NCBI RefSeq assembly: GCF_003313505.1
Contig: NZ_QMHO01000013.1
Span: forward strand, 1 to 64,000
Length of the DNA stretch: 64,000 nt
Reading direction: 5' to 3'
Source of the DNA: Pedobacter nanyangensis
GTDB taxonomy: Bacteria > Bacteroidota > Bacteroidia > Sphingobacteriales > Sphingobacteriaceae
The notes under the pieces are model-generated. The model was not told the DNA's origin and did no database searches. It worked only from the letters and a program-made list of their open reading frames with translations. Below, piece by piece: positions 8,623 to 17,472 of this stretch. Each line of letters starts with the position of its first letter. Within the stretch, counting starts at the first letter, position 1. A program made the translations under genes and the position numbers.

Positions 8623-9969
8623 ATGAAGAAAATTTATAGCCTAGGTTTATTGTTTGGAGTGGTACTGTCCACAACTGTTGGCGGTCAGGTAGTTTTTGCA
8701 CAGGAAGTGATTACTATTCAAGACGCCATCGACAAAACCCTTAAAAATAACCTACAGGTTAAGCAGTCGCAGTTTAGCGAAAGCCTTAATGATGTTAATT
8801 TACAACAATCAAGGGCTGCTTTATATCCTACTTTAAACGCAAGTATTAGCCAAGATATTGGTTGGGGACGTAACCAGGTAGCATCAGGTTTATTTCAAAA
8901 TACCCAAAACTATAGAACAACCGCTGGTGCCAGTACCAACCTCGATTTGTTTAATGGTTTTTCTAAAATAAACCAGATTAAACAAAATAAAGCGCTGATA
9001 GAAGCTGGAAAGACCAATACAGAGAAAATAAAAAACGATTTAATCCTTTCTGTAATTACCTCTTACATGCAAATTCTTTTCAATAAGGATTTCCTGAAGG
9101 CTGCACAACAACAATTGGAAGTAGCAAAGCAACAGTTGAATCAGCAGGCGCAACTCCTGGAGGTAGGAAATAAAACATTGGCGGATGTCTCTCAAGCAAA
9201 ATCACAGGTAGCGTCTGCAGAGTTGAGCGTTACTGATGCAGAAAATGCACTAGCGATCTCTTATTTAACTTTGGCACAATTGATGGATATTCCTTCGGCT
9301 ACAGTTTACCAAGTGCAGGCACCTTTGATAGATAGTTTCAAGCAACCATCAGCAAAATATAATGCAGAAGATGTTTATCAAACCGCATTGAAACAGTTTC
9401 CGGATATTAAGTTGTCCAGTGCCAATACACGTGCGGCCGAACTGGGTGTTGAGGTGGCCAAAGGAAACCTTTATCCGCGTTTGTCGTTCAATGGAAATAT
9501 AGGTACAACTTACTTTTACAGTGAAAACCCTTTGATTGTTAATGACTCTTTTGAAAAGCAGTTGAAAGACAATATCTCGAAGGGCATTGGTTTGAGCTTA
9601 ACTATCCCAATATTTAATGGGTTGTCGGCCAAAACGGGTGTTAAAAGAGCTAAGATCAACTTGATGCAAACGCAAACACAAGAGCAACTGGCTAAAAATA
9701 ACCTTAACAAAGTAATCTATCAGGCTGTTGCGGATTTGAGAGCCGCAGAAAGTAAATATCAATCTGCCCAAAATGCTTTTGATGCTCAGAAAGATGCATT
9801 TTATGTAATCGAACAGCGTTACAATGTTGGTTTGGCCAATTCGGTAGAGTACAGTACTGCCTTAACGAATAAAAACAAGGCAGAAATAGATATGATACAA
9901 GCCAAGTATGATCTGTTGTTCAAATCAAAAGTGATTGATTATTATTTAGGCAAGCAAATTGCATTTTAA
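8623..9969 (+). CDS. tolC: TolC family outer membrane efflux protein
   Basis: 448-aa outer membrane channel of the TolC/OEP family, forming the exit duct of a tripartite exporter. A signal peptide ends near VVFAQE. Two OEP repeats follow: residues about 30-225 and 250-440, each with long helical heptad-rich segments (for example ESLNDVNLQQSRAALYPTL). It is followed after 44 bases by an HlyD-type adaptor, so the two are an operon. The matching inner membrane pump is not next to them. The start ATG gives a standard signal peptide. The substrate cannot be predicted. Confidence 0.92.
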   Translation: MKKIYSLGLLFGVVLSTTVGGQVVFAQEVITIQDAIDKTLKNNLQVKQSQFSESLNDVNLQQSRAALYPTLNASISQDIGWGRNQVASGLFQNTQNYRTTAGASTNLDLFNGFSKINQIKQNKALIEAGKTNTEKIKNDLILSVITSYMQILFNKDFLKAAQQQLEVAKQQLNQQAQLLEVGNKTLADVSQAKSQVASAELSVTDAENALAISYLTLAQLMDIPSATVYQVQAPLIDSFKQPSAKYNAEDVYQTALKQFPDIKLSSANTRAAELGVEVAKGNLYPRLSFNGNIGTTYFYSENPLIVNDSFEKQLKDNISKGIGLSLTIPIFNGLSAKTGVKRAKINLMQTQTQEQLAKNNLNKVIYQAVADLRAAESKYQSAQNAFDAQKDAFYVIEQRYNVGLANSVEYSTALTNKNKAEIDMIQAKYDLLFKSKVIDYYLGKQIAF

Positions 9970-10013
9970 AAAAGATTAAAAACAAGCTATCAAAAGCATA
10001 TTTGAAATAAATT

Positions 10014-11360
10014 ATGAAGTTAAAACACATTTTAATAGGCGCTGGAGCAATTATCGCATTACTGATTGTATTGAAATTAACAGGGGTAATTGGTAAGGAA
10101 CAGATTGAAAAGGTAACTGTAGAGAAAGCTGGGGAAAGAACAGTGATTGAAACCGTAACCGCCAGTGGTAAGATACAGCCCGAAACCGAAGTGAAATTAA
10201 GCTCCGAGGTATCAGGAGAGGTAACTGAACTTTTGGTAAAAGAAGGTGACGTGGTGAAGAAAGGACAATTGCTTTGTAAGGTACGTCCCGATATTTTGCA
10301 ATCAGGTTATGAGAGAGCAGTAGCTTCTTATAACTCGCAAAAAGCTAGTGTAGCAGCATCACAACAACAGCTAGTACAGTCGCAAGCTAACTTTGTAAAC
10401 GCCGAAGCTACCTATAAACGTAATGTAGAGCTTTATAATAAAAAAGTGATCTCGGCAGCCGAGTTTGATAACGCAAAAGCAGCTTATCTAACCGCAAAAT
10501 CAACTTTGGAAAGCTCCAAGGAAAACGTAACCGGTGCAAAATTTGGACTGGAGCAGTCGGCAGCTAACGTAAAAGAGGCCGGAGCCAACTTGGCCCGGAC
10601 GACTATTTATGCACCAGTTGATGGCGTAGTTTCTAAACTTTCTATTGAGCTTGGCGACCGTATTTTGGGTACTTCGCAAATGGCAGGTACAGAAATTATG
10701 CGCATATCTAACCTGAGCAATATGGAGGTTAACGTTGATGTAAACGAGAACGACATTAACCGCGTAACTTTGGGCGATAGCGCTACTGTAGAAGTAGATG
10801 CTTTTTCTGGTAAGAAATTTAGGGGAGTGGTAACTGAAATTGCCAGTTCCTCTACTAACGTTGGTGCAACCACCACAGCATCTGTAGATCAGGTAACCAA
10901 CTTCTCTGTAAAAGTGAGATTGCTGGCCGAATCATACAGCACTGTTAAAGGTGGGGCCAAAGATTTGCCGTCTCCTTTCAGGCCGGGGCTTTCAGCTACG
11001 GTGGATATTGAGAGCGAAACCGTAAAAGGTTTGGCCGTACCTATCCAGGCTATTTTTACCGATAACAAAAATGATAGCGGTAGCGGCGGCGATGATGCCG
11101 AAAAACAGAAAAACAAACTGAACGACAAGCAGATTAAACAATATGTATATCTTTTTGATGCCAAAACATCAACCGTTAAAAAGGCAGAAGTGAGCACAGG
11201 TATCCAGAATGATCAGTATATTATCGTTAAAAAAGGTTTAAAAGCAGGCGAGCAAATTGTTTCAGGGCCTTATTCGGCTATCCAAAACAAGCTGAAAGAT
11301 GGAACCAAAGTGGAGCAAACCACTAAGGATAAATTGTTTACTGCCGGAAGTAAAAAGTAG
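10014..11360 (+). CDS. Efflux RND/ABC periplasmic adaptor subunit (HlyD/MacA family)
   Basis: 448-aa membrane fusion protein that bridges an inner membrane pump and TolC. An N-terminal membrane segment (residues 5-25) anchors it. The first lipoyl half is ASGKIQPETEVKLSSEVSGE, then a long coiled-coil hairpin (about 95-195), a second lipoyl half (YAPVDGVVSKLSIELGDRI) and beta-barrel/MP domains. It pairs with the upstream TolC. A MacB-type ABC transporter would be the expected partner, but the next gene is gpsA, so the pump must be encoded elsewhere. The C-terminal region contains a low-complexity insertion rich in G, S, D and K (about residues 350-375). Confidence 0.9.
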   Translation: MKLKHILIGAGAIIALLIVLKLTGVIGKEQIEKVTVEKAGERTVIETVTASGKIQPETEVKLSSEVSGEVTELLVKEGDVVKKGQLLCKVRPDILQSGYERAVASYNSQKASVAASQQQLVQSQANFVNAEATYKRNVELYNKKVISAAEFDNAKAAYLTAKSTLESSKENVTGAKFGLEQSAANVKEAGANLARTTIYAPVDGVVSKLSIELGDRILGTSQMAGTEIMRISNLSNMEVNVDVNENDINRVTLGDSATVEVDAFSGKKFRGVVTEIASSSTNVGATTTASVDQVTNFSVKVRLLAESYSTVKGGAKDLPSPFRPGLSATVDIESETVKGLAVPIQAIFTDNKNDSGSGGDDAEKQKNKLNDKQIKQYVYLFDAKTSTVKKAEVSTGIQNDQYIIVKKGLKAGEQIVSGPYSAIQNKLKDGTKVEQTTKDKLFTAGSKK

Positions 11361-11384
11361 TCGTAGCAAATCATAATATTTAGT

Positions 11385-11392
11385 TATTTTTG
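11385..11392 (+). promoter_or_regulatory. -7 box upstream of gpsA
   Basis: TATTTTTG fits TAnnTTTG and lies 54 bases before the upstream gpsA ATG. No convincing TTG is present 19-20 bases further upstream, so it is only half a promoter by sequence. Confidence 0.5.
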
Positions 11393-11446
11393 TAAAGGTT
11401 TAAGGAAGTGCACACCGCATTTTTTTAAACCTTTTGTTTTTAGCCG

Positions 11447-12484
11447 ATGTTTAACGGTAATACAGCAGAACTAACAACTGATATGAGCAGACCGAAAATA
11501 GCCATGATTGGCGGTGGAAGCTGGGCAACAGCTATTATTAAAATGCTTTCCGATAACGAATCCGAAAAGGAGATTTTTTGGTGGATGCGTAATGAAGAAG
11601 CGATTGACCATATCAGAAACTACAAGCATAATCCCAGTTACCTGAGTGCCGTTGAAATTAAGCTGAAGTCCGAAAACGTTTCGTCAGATATCGAGTATAT
11701 CATTTCGCAGGCCGATTATGTGATCCTAAATGTACCTGCAGCTTTCCTAAACGATACGTTAAAAGATATCAGCCCCGCACAGTTGAAGGGCAAAAAACTG
11801 ATTTCTGCCATCAAAGGTATCGTGCCCGAAGAAAACTTGATCATCGGTGATTTCCTACACCAAAAATTTGAAGTGCCCTACCAAGATATCGTAGTGATTA
11901 GCGGGCCTTGCCATGCGGAAGAAGTGGCCTTGGAGAAACTTTCCTACCTTACCATTGCTTCCACAGATGTTGCCCTGGCCCAAAGCTTTGCGCAGCATTT
12001 AAATACAAGGTATATCAAAACCAATATCTCCGATGACATTTTTGGTACCGAATATGCTGCGGTGTTGAAAAACATCTATGCAGTAGCCAGTGGTATTTGC
12101 CATGCGGTAGGCTATGGGGATAACTTTCAAGCGGTGCTCATTTCAAATGCCATCCGCGAAATAGAACGTTTTGTAGACGTAGTTCACCCGATTGAGCGTG
12201 ACATCAAGGAATCGGCTTATTTAGGCGATTTGATGGTAACTGCTTATTCGCAATTTAGCCGAAACCGTACTTTTGGCAATATGATAGGGAAGGGCTACAC
12301 GGTAAAATCGGCACAATTGGAAATGGCCATGATTGCCGAAGGGTATTATGCAGCAAACTCCATGCACCACATCAATAAAAAATATGGCGTGGACATGCCC
12401 ATTTCCGAAGCGGTTTACCAAATCCTTTACGAAAGAAAATCTGCTCATTTGGAAATGAAAGCATTGACGGAGAAGCTAAGCTAA
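11447..12484 (+). CDS. gpsA: NAD(P)H-dependent glycerol-3-phosphate dehydrogenase
   Basis: Cytosolic enzyme reducing dihydroxyacetone phosphate to sn-glycerol-3-phosphate for phospholipid synthesis. The Rossmann motif IGGGSWATAI is present near the N-terminus, followed by the family motifs ISAIKGI, ISGPCHAEEVA, LKNIYAVASGI and the SRNRTFG segment. The frame opens at the ATG at 11447 (345 aa), but the ATG at 11483 (MSRPKIAMIGGG, 333 aa) puts the nucleotide-binding motif at the usual distance from the start and is a good alternative. A -7 box sits upstream, so it is probably not part of the tolC operon. Confidence 0.94.
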   Translation: MFNGNTAELTTDMSRPKIAMIGGGSWATAIIKMLSDNESEKEIFWWMRNEEAIDHIRNYKHNPSYLSAVEIKLKSENVSSDIEYIISQADYVILNVPAAFLNDTLKDISPAQLKGKKLISAIKGIVPEENLIIGDFLHQKFEVPYQDIVVISGPCHAEEVALEKLSYLTIASTDVALAQSFAQHLNTRYIKTNISDDIFGTEYAAVLKNIYAVASGICHAVGYGDNFQAVLISNAIREIERFVDVVHPIERDIKESAYLGDLMVTAYSQFSRNRTFGNMIGKGYTVKSAQLEMAMIAEGYYAANSMHHINKKYGVDMPISEAVYQILYERKSAHLEMKALTEKLS

Positions 12485-12898
12485 CCCTTAATCAAAACGG
12501 TTTAACTCCTTTTTTTATATCGACGGACGGAATGTCCCCGTCATTTCGATCCCGAGTTTTCGGGAGAGAAATCTAAAAACTTTGTCCTTTATCACATGTC
12601 TTTTAAGACCTCGGAGAGGTCAAATCTCTATCGCATAGCTGACTAATATCAGTGCGACTCTGTAGGAGTCGTATGCTTTTGTATGTGTGCTTTTGCTATA
12701 ACGATTGAAATCCTTCGGATTTTCGATTAAGACTCCTGTTTGTGCACGTATTGTTATTCCTTTAGAGAGAAATCTAAAGATTTGGTTTGTGGGACAGATG
12801 GCTAAGTTGGTTCTCCTCTATTCCTATTGAGTAATAGGTATCCGTTCAAAACCAAATTGTTCCCTCATTTGTTCTGTCCTCATAAAAACCAAAAGGAA
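12485..12898. other. Repeat-rich intergenic region
   Basis: About 400 bases between gpsA and the small secreted protein gene. Most of it (12541-12790) is a cluster of unrelated small hairpins between two copies of a 14-base direct repeat. The last part (about 12790-12898) is the leader of the next gene. I see no coding region. Confidence 0.65.
12541..12790. repeat. Cluster of small palindromes flanked by 14-base direct repeats
   Basis: GAGAGAAATCTAAA occurs at 12564-12577 and again at 12765-12778. In and between lie four different hairpins: CCCGA/TCGGG (12551-12564), GACCTC/GAGGTC (12607-12621), CGACTC/GAGTCG (12655-12671) and AAATCC/GGATTT (12708-12722). An imperfect GACGGAC/GTCC-CGTC hairpin precedes them (about 12522-12542). 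The arrangement looks like a mosaic of REP-type elements inserted into each other. Confidence 0.6.
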
Positions 12899-13243
12899 AT
12901 GAAAAAGGGATATATCATAGGCTTATTTGCTGTAGCAGCATTTAGCCTGTTTTCATTAAATACTAACGCTCAAGAAAAAAAAGAGAAAAAAACAGAAGTA
13001 GGAAAAGCCCTCCAAAAAACAGGCAAGGCTGTAGAGAAAGGCGCTAATGCCGTGGGCAACAAAACCGCCGAGGTAGCGGTTAAAGGCAGCGCTAAGGTGG
13101 TAGATCAGACCTATAAAGGCAAAATGGCACCTGATGGTTCCAATGTTTACATTGATGGTAAAAACCGTAAATATTACGTGAACAAAAAAGGAGCAAAAAT
13201 TTATTTAAAAGCCAGCCAAATTAGGAATAAACCCGTTCAGTAG
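12899..13243 (+). CDS. Small secreted basic protein with KYYxNKxGxK motif
   Basis: 114 aa from the ATG at 12899, which is preceded by AAAGGA and gives a clear signal peptide ending SLNTNAQE. An ATG-less extension to 12827 lacks both features. The mature part is lysine- and alanine-rich, with a repetitive KxxEVGKALQKTGKAVEKG helical stretch. It ends with a segment (GKNRKYYVNKKGAKIYLKAS) resembling the short basic adaptor motif found in PBCV-1-like and some bacterial proteins. That resemblance is from memory. It shares a bidirectional terminator with the convergent deaD gene. Function unknown. Confidence 0.75.
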   Translation: MKKGYIIGLFAVAAFSLFSLNTNAQEKKEKKTEVGKALQKTGKAVEKGANAVGNKTAEVAVKGSAKVVDQTYKGKMAPDGSNVYIDGKNRKYYVNKKGAKIYLKASQIRNKPVQ

Positions 13244-13299
13244 TTTTCAATTTCCAGCGAGCAGTTTTCAATGATTAATCGTTCAGCTGTAACGTAAAT

Positions 13300-13331
13300 A
13301 AAAAAAGTCCCGCAATGCGGGACTCTTTTTT
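13300..13331. terminator. Bidirectional terminator between small secreted protein gene and deaD
   Basis: A perfect 8-bp stem AGTCCCGC / GCGGGACT with loop AAT (13306-13324) is bordered by an A run on the left and a T run on the right, so it can stop transcription from both convergent genes. Confidence 0.9.
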
Positions 13332-13352
13332 ATTAGTTGTGTAAACTGAAAA

Positions 13353-15236
13353 CTAAGATCTACGTCTTCTGTCGCTTCCGCCTTCTCTTCTTCCACTGCT
13401 TCTCTCTTCGCGGCTACGTCCAGAGAAATCCCTGAAACCGCCTTCGCTTCCGCCATTAGAACGTCTTCCGCTTCCGCCACTGCTTCTTCTGTCGCCACCT
13501 CTGTAGCCACCGCCTTCGCGTCTTCTATCGCCGCCAAAACCACCTCGGTCTCCACTACGTCGGCCATCACGGCTGCCGCTGCGGGCAGGCTCGCCACTCA
13601 CTTCAATCCTAACCTCTCTACCATTGTATTGAACATCCTTAAAGTTGGCCAAAAGTGTTTCGGCAGTAGCGCTTTCCACTTCAACAAAAGAGAAAACACC
13701 TTTCAGGTCAATTTTACCAACAGCTTTCCCGCTAATACGGCCGTGGTTGCAAACAAAGCTCAATAAATCACCTCTGGTGAAATCATCTACCGAGCCAACA
13801 TTGATGAACAAACGGGCATATCCCGCTTCTGCACCTCTGCCTCCGCGTTCTCCACGTTCTCCACGTTCTCTTCTTTCGCCACGTTCGCCACGTTCACGTT
13901 CATCAGCACTGATATTAAGATCTGGAGCATTCTGGTAGTATTCTAAGAAGCGGTTAAACTCTAACGACGCAAATTTCTTGATCACTTCCTCTTTGCTCAA
14001 GTCGGCAAACTCATCGTTGATACGAGACATATATTTGTCGATTTGCTCTTCGTTAACCTCCACGTTGTGCACGCGGTGGATCAAGCCAAACAATTGCTTT
14101 TCGCAAACATCAAAGCCAGTAGGTAAATCAGCCTTGGTAAATTTCTTGCCAATAATTTTTTCAATCTGGCGGATTTTGCCCAGCTCTTTCGAGTTGATGA
14201 TACAGATAGAAGTACCGGTTTTACCAGCCCTGGCCGTACGGCCGCTTCTGTGCGTATAACTTTCAATCTCATCAGGCAAAGCGAAGTTGATCACGTGGGT
14301 AACGTCGTTCACGTCAATACCACGGGCCGCAACATCAGTAGCAATCAATAGCTGCATACTTCTTTCGCGGAAACGTTTCATCACCTTATCGCGTTGCTGC
14401 TGAGAAAGGTCGCCATGTAAAGCATCGGCATTGTAGCCATCCTTAATCAAATGCTCCGCAACATCCTGGGTGTCCATCTTGGTCTTGCAGAAAACCACAC
14501 CAAAAATATCTGGATTATAATCAACAATACGTTTTAGGGCCGCATATTTGTCACGGGCACGCACTACGTAGTACTCATGTTCAATATTAGCGTTGCCAGT
14601 ATTCTTGGTGCCCATGGTTAACTCAATAGGGTTTTCCATATAGTTTTTTGCTATGCGGCGCACCTCTGGTGGCATCGTAGCAGAAAACAACCAAGTTTTT
14701 TTGTCCTCCGGAGTAGTAGAAAGGATGTCGTTGATGTCTTCTTGGAAGCCCATGTTCAACATTTCATCCGCCTCATCTAAAACTACATAGTTCACATTAG
14801 AAAAATCAATGGCTTTACGGCCAATAATATCCAACATACGGCCGGGCGTGGCCACAACAATCTGCACTCCGTTTCTAATTTCGCGGAGTTGCTGCATAAT
14901 GTTAGCGCCACCGTAAACGGCAACCACGCTAGCACCAGGCTTGTTTTTTGAGAAATTTTTGATGTCGTTTGCAATCTGCAAACAAAGCTCACGAGTAGGG
15001 CACAATATAAGTGCCTGTGGCTTATTGCTCTTAAAGTCGATTAATTCTAACAACGGCAAACCAAATGCGGCTGTTTTTCCTGTTCCTGTTTGGGCCAAAC
15101 CAACAAAGTCGTTACTACCCTCTAACAGTACAGGAATGGCTTGCTCCTGAATAGGCGTAGGATTTTCAAATCCTAGCTCTTTAACGGCATTAACAACGTC
15201 ATCACTTATCCCCAATTTACTAAATGGGTTTATCAT
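13353..15236 (-). CDS. deaD: DEAD-box ATP-dependent RNA helicase, DeaD/CsdA-like
   Basis: 627-aa RNA helicase, probably acting in ribosome assembly and RNA turnover, especially in the cold. Motifs in order: Q motif (PTPIQEQAIP), AQTGTGKTAAF, PTRELC, VLDEADEMLN, SATMPP, then the second RecA domain with ATDVAARGIDV and HRSGRTARAG. A DbpA/CsdA-type RNA-binding domain follows at about 455-540 (RLFINVGSVDDF...GVFSFVEVES). A repetitive R/E/G linker precedes this domain, and an RGG-rich basic tail of about 75 residues ends the protein. Such tails bind RNA non-specifically. The gene has a -7 box 24 bases upstream and a strong terminator downstream. Confidence 0.94.
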   Translation of the reverse strand: MINPFSKLGISDDVVNAVKELGFENPTPIQEQAIPVLLEGSNDFVGLAQTGTGKTAAFGLPLLELIDFKSNKPQALILCPTRELCLQIANDIKNFSKNKPGASVVAVYGGANIMQQLREIRNGVQIVVATPGRMLDIIGRKAIDFSNVNYVVLDEADEMLNMGFQEDINDILSTTPEDKKTWLFSATMPPEVRRIAKNYMENPIELTMGTKNTGNANIEHEYYVVRARDKYAALKRIVDYNPDIFGVVFCKTKMDTQDVAEHLIKDGYNADALHGDLSQQQRDKVMKRFRERSMQLLIATDVAARGIDVNDVTHVINFALPDEIESYTHRSGRTARAGKTGTSICIINSKELGKIRQIEKIIGKKFTKADLPTGFDVCEKQLFGLIHRVHNVEVNEEQIDKYMSRINDEFADLSKEEVIKKFASLEFNRFLEYYQNAPDLNISADERERGERGERRERGERGERGGRGAEAGYARLFINVGSVDDFTRGDLLSFVCNHGRISGKAVGKIDLKGVFSFVEVESATAETLLANFKDVQYNGREVRIEVSGEPARSGSRDGRRSGDRGGFGGDRRREGGGYRGGDRRSSGGSGRRSNGGSEGGFRDFSGRSREERSSGRREGGSDRRRRS

Positions 15237-15259
15237 TATAACATTTTTAAATTAAGGCG

Positions 15260-15267
15260 CAAAGGTA
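15260..15267 (-). promoter_or_regulatory. -7 box of deaD
   Basis: On the minus strand TACCTTTG fits TAnnTTTG and lies 23 bases before the deaD start codon, giving a short leader. The -33 region lacks a TTG at the ideal distance. Confidence 0.5.
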
Positions 15268-15455
15268 CGCTTAATAATCCGTAATTTATAGTGTTAACAT
15301 GAATTAGTTTTTTTCTTAATAAATTGTAAATAAGAAAGTTAAATAAGATCTGCTTTGCTTTATGCCCTTTTACAGGTTTTGGAGCGCATTTGTACTGCCT
15401 CGCACTGCGGAAAGTCCCGCTTTTCGCTGCAATCTTTTTGTGGCTGTTAGTGCTT

Positions 15456-15488
15456 AAGCCTCACAGGTTTTTAAAACCTGCGAGGCTT
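15456..15488. repeat. 33-base near-perfect inverted repeat
   Basis: AAGCCTC-a-CAGGTTTT and AAAACCTG-c-GAGGCTT pair over 15 of 16 positions with a one-base centre. It is embedded in a GC-richer block whose left part includes TGCGGAAAGTCCCGCTTTTC. Palindromes of this wording are widespread between genes in Bacteroidota genomes; that is recollection, and only one copy is in this window. Confidence 0.7.
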
Positions 15489-15582
15489 TTCCGCGGCCTA
15501 CAACAAAAAGTATTTTCGCTTCAATCGGGGCTATTAGGCAGCGGCCTCACACCACTAGGATCGTTTGAGGTAAGGCGTAAAT

Positions 15583-15620
15583 AAAAAAAAGCCAGTTCGC
15601 GTAATGAACCGGCTTTTTTA
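15583..15620. terminator. Terminator downstream of T9SS protein gene
   Basis: GCCaGTTC / GAACcGGC with one mismatch and a 7-base loop lies between an A8 run (15583-15590) and a T run (15613-15619). It lies about 45 bases beyond the stop of the minus-strand gene at 15662. Confidence 0.85.
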
Positions 15621-15661
15621 TGAGCCCGCAAAGCTTTTACAGCGGGTACCTCAAAGGGTTT

Positions 15662-16900
15662 TTATTGAATAAATTTTTGTGTAACGGTTTCGGTTGCTGT
15701 AGTTAATGAGGCCACGTGTAAGCCATTGGCACCATTAAAAGGCACCGAAACATTGGTGTAGCCCTTATTCAAGCTCAGTTGCAGCTCCGTTAATTTACGG
15801 CCGTTTAAATCGTAAATCCTAAGTGAACCTTTGCCTTCATTGGCAGCAAAAATAGTGAGTTTAACCGTGCCTTCCTGTTTGTTGGCAAATACCCTAAAGT
15901 TGCTGGCCGCCACGTTTGATTTTATGGCTATAATTTCCGAATCGGAGCTTTTGCCGTCCACATCAAACTGTTTTAGCTGGTAATAACTTACCCCTGGTAA
16001 AGCATCTTTATCGGTAAAGGCATAGTTTTTTGCCGTACTGCTATTGCCCGCACCTTTTACCTCGCCAATTTTTGAAAATGTTTTTCCATCCCCAGAACGT
16101 AAAATGTCGAAATGGGAATTGTCTTTTTCTGAAGCGGTGTTCCATGCTAAATCAATGTTTTGCAAATTGGCTTTTGCGGTGAAAGAAGTTAAGGAAACTG
16201 GCAGTGGCGCATGATTAGGCGTTAAACTGAAATCATCAACAGCTAGGCCGTCATCCGCTCCTGAGGCATCAACATCATCCCATCTAATGAAAATAGTTCC
16301 TCCTACTGGAATGTTTAGTCCTGTTATTACTGAACTGATGGCGGTTCTATAAGTTGCGTCATTTCCATCTCTAGCACCTGCAGTAGCAGTTGTAGGGCTT
16401 ATAAAGTCCAAAGCACTCACACTAGTCCAAGTTCCAGTGGTAAGTGAGGTAGCATCGGTGCTGTATGAAAATGCCAATTGATCTGTTCTTCCAACAGTTC
16501 CAAGTCTCCACTGTTCGCCGGTGTAAGATATCTGTATGCTTGTAACCGGTGCGCCCGTATTATTCGTGAAAAATGCTCCGAATACAGAAATTAAAGTTCC
16601 AGATCTCAAGCTACCGATAGCTCTATCTGTAGAAGCCGCTGACCCATAACTATAGGTGTCTCCAGTAGTACTACTTCCAGCATCTACCGCATATTGTTCA
16701 TTGTCTCTGGCACCTCCACCTGTCTCAGTCAAGAACCAGCCAGGTATTGTTAAATTGTTGGTTGTACTTCCTGCTGTGTTTGATAGAAGGTCGAAATTTT
16801 GGGTATAAGCTACTCCCGCTTGAGTTAAGCTGATAGATTGACCCGAGGAATTAACAGCTATACCAAGAAATAATGATAATCCGAGTAAAAGTTTTTTCAT
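15662..16900 (-). CDS. Secreted protein with C-terminal T9SS sorting domain
   Basis: 412 aa with a signal peptide (MKKLLLGLSLFLGIAVNSSG). Residues about 20-225 form a beta-rich, Ser/Thr/Gly-rich domain without recognised motifs, in which calcium- or sugar-binding jelly-roll folds are plausible. Residues about 230-325 form an FN3-like module (LPVSLTSFTAKANLQNIDLA, then SYYQLKQFDVDGK). The last 80 residues (FRVFANK, LRIYDLNGRKL, VTQKFIQ) have the type A T9SS sorting pattern, so the protein is expected to be exported to the cell surface. The C-terminal half is clearly related to the protein at 22048-23667. The cargo function is unknown. Confidence 0.8.
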   Translation of the reverse strand: MKKLLLGLSLFLGIAVNSSGQSISLTQAGVAYTQNFDLLSNTAGSTTNNLTIPGWFLTETGGGARDNEQYAVDAGSSTTGDTYSYGSAASTDRAIGSLRSGTLISVFGAFFTNNTGAPVTSIQISYTGEQWRLGTVGRTDQLAFSYSTDATSLTTGTWTSVSALDFISPTTATAGARDGNDATYRTAISSVITGLNIPVGGTIFIRWDDVDASGADDGLAVDDFSLTPNHAPLPVSLTSFTAKANLQNIDLAWNTASEKDNSHFDILRSGDGKTFSKIGEVKGAGNSSTAKNYAFTDKDALPGVSYYQLKQFDVDGKSSDSEIIAIKSNVAASNFRVFANKQEGTVKLTIFAANEGKGSLRIYDLNGRKLTELQLSLNKGYTNVSVPFNGANGLHVASLTTATETVTQKFIQ

Positions 16901-16983
16901 AAAAGGGGGGGTAAGTAAATTATCCTTGAAAATAGTAAAAACCTAATAATTAAGCGATTGAAAATGTATTTTTTAATGTAAAT

Positions 16984-17430
16984 TTAACGTAGCCTATCAG
17001 CCGAACGAATTAATTTTTCGTCCTTTTTAATGCCCCTAACAGCTAATAGGGTAAAAATAACGGCTATTAACGGAAGAAATATCCCCGGCTCAACGTCAAT
17101 TTGGGTTAGCCCACTTACGCTTTTTACAATTTGAAAAAACCAAACCGACAACGCCAAAATCAAAACCACGTTCAATAAGGCAATGCGTATCTGGAGTTTC
17201 CTGTTTCTAAAATTAAAAATGTTCACCACGCTAATAAGCCCAGCAAAAACAGTGCTGATCAGCAAAGGAAAGTTGGTAGCTGAAGTGCCTGCTCCAGTTG
17301 TTTTAAGCCCAGAGCCGTACAGCACCTGATAAACGTTGCCTGATCCAAGGCCAACAATTGGGATAAACAATAAACAAAAAATAGTAATCGCGGCAAGTAA
17401 AAACCAAATAGATTGAATTCTCTGAATCAT
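16984..17430 (-). CDS. DUF4293 family membrane protein
   Basis: 148 aa with four hydrophobic segments (about 6-26, 50-70, 80-100 and 115-135). It starts MIQRIQSIWFLLAAI, the characteristic opening of the Bacteroidota DUF4293 family. It lies between the T9SS protein gene and truA and is divergent from truA. Function is unknown. Family assignment is from memory of the N-terminal pattern. Confidence 0.8.
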   Translation of the reverse strand: MIQRIQSIWFLLAAITIFCLLFIPIVGLGSGNVYQVLYGSGLKTTGAGTSATNFPLLISTVFAGLISVVNIFNFRNRKLQIRIALLNVVLILALSVWFFQIVKSVSGLTQIDVEPGIFLPLIAVIFTLLAVRGIKKDEKLIRSADRLR

Positions 17431-17472
17431 AATGAGATGAAATTTTTTACAAACTTAACTTTTTTGGAGATA

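Larger units (their letters stand above)
15268..15661. other. Intergenic region with repeat block
   Basis: Nearly 400 bases between the divergent -7 region of deaD and the stop of the T9SS protein gene. It holds a composite repeat (about 15370-15560) around a long inverted repeat, then a terminator. The plus-strand open frame 15390-15584 is a by-product of the repeat and not a gene. Confidence 0.65.

Noticed and set aside
8623-11360. Complete tripartite efflux operon
   Set aside because: TolC and the adaptor are present, but the inner membrane pump is missing; the next gene is gpsA.
15390-15584. 64-codon plus-strand open frame
   Set aside because: It is built from the composite repeat and inverted repeat, has no signal of translation and runs into the terminator region.
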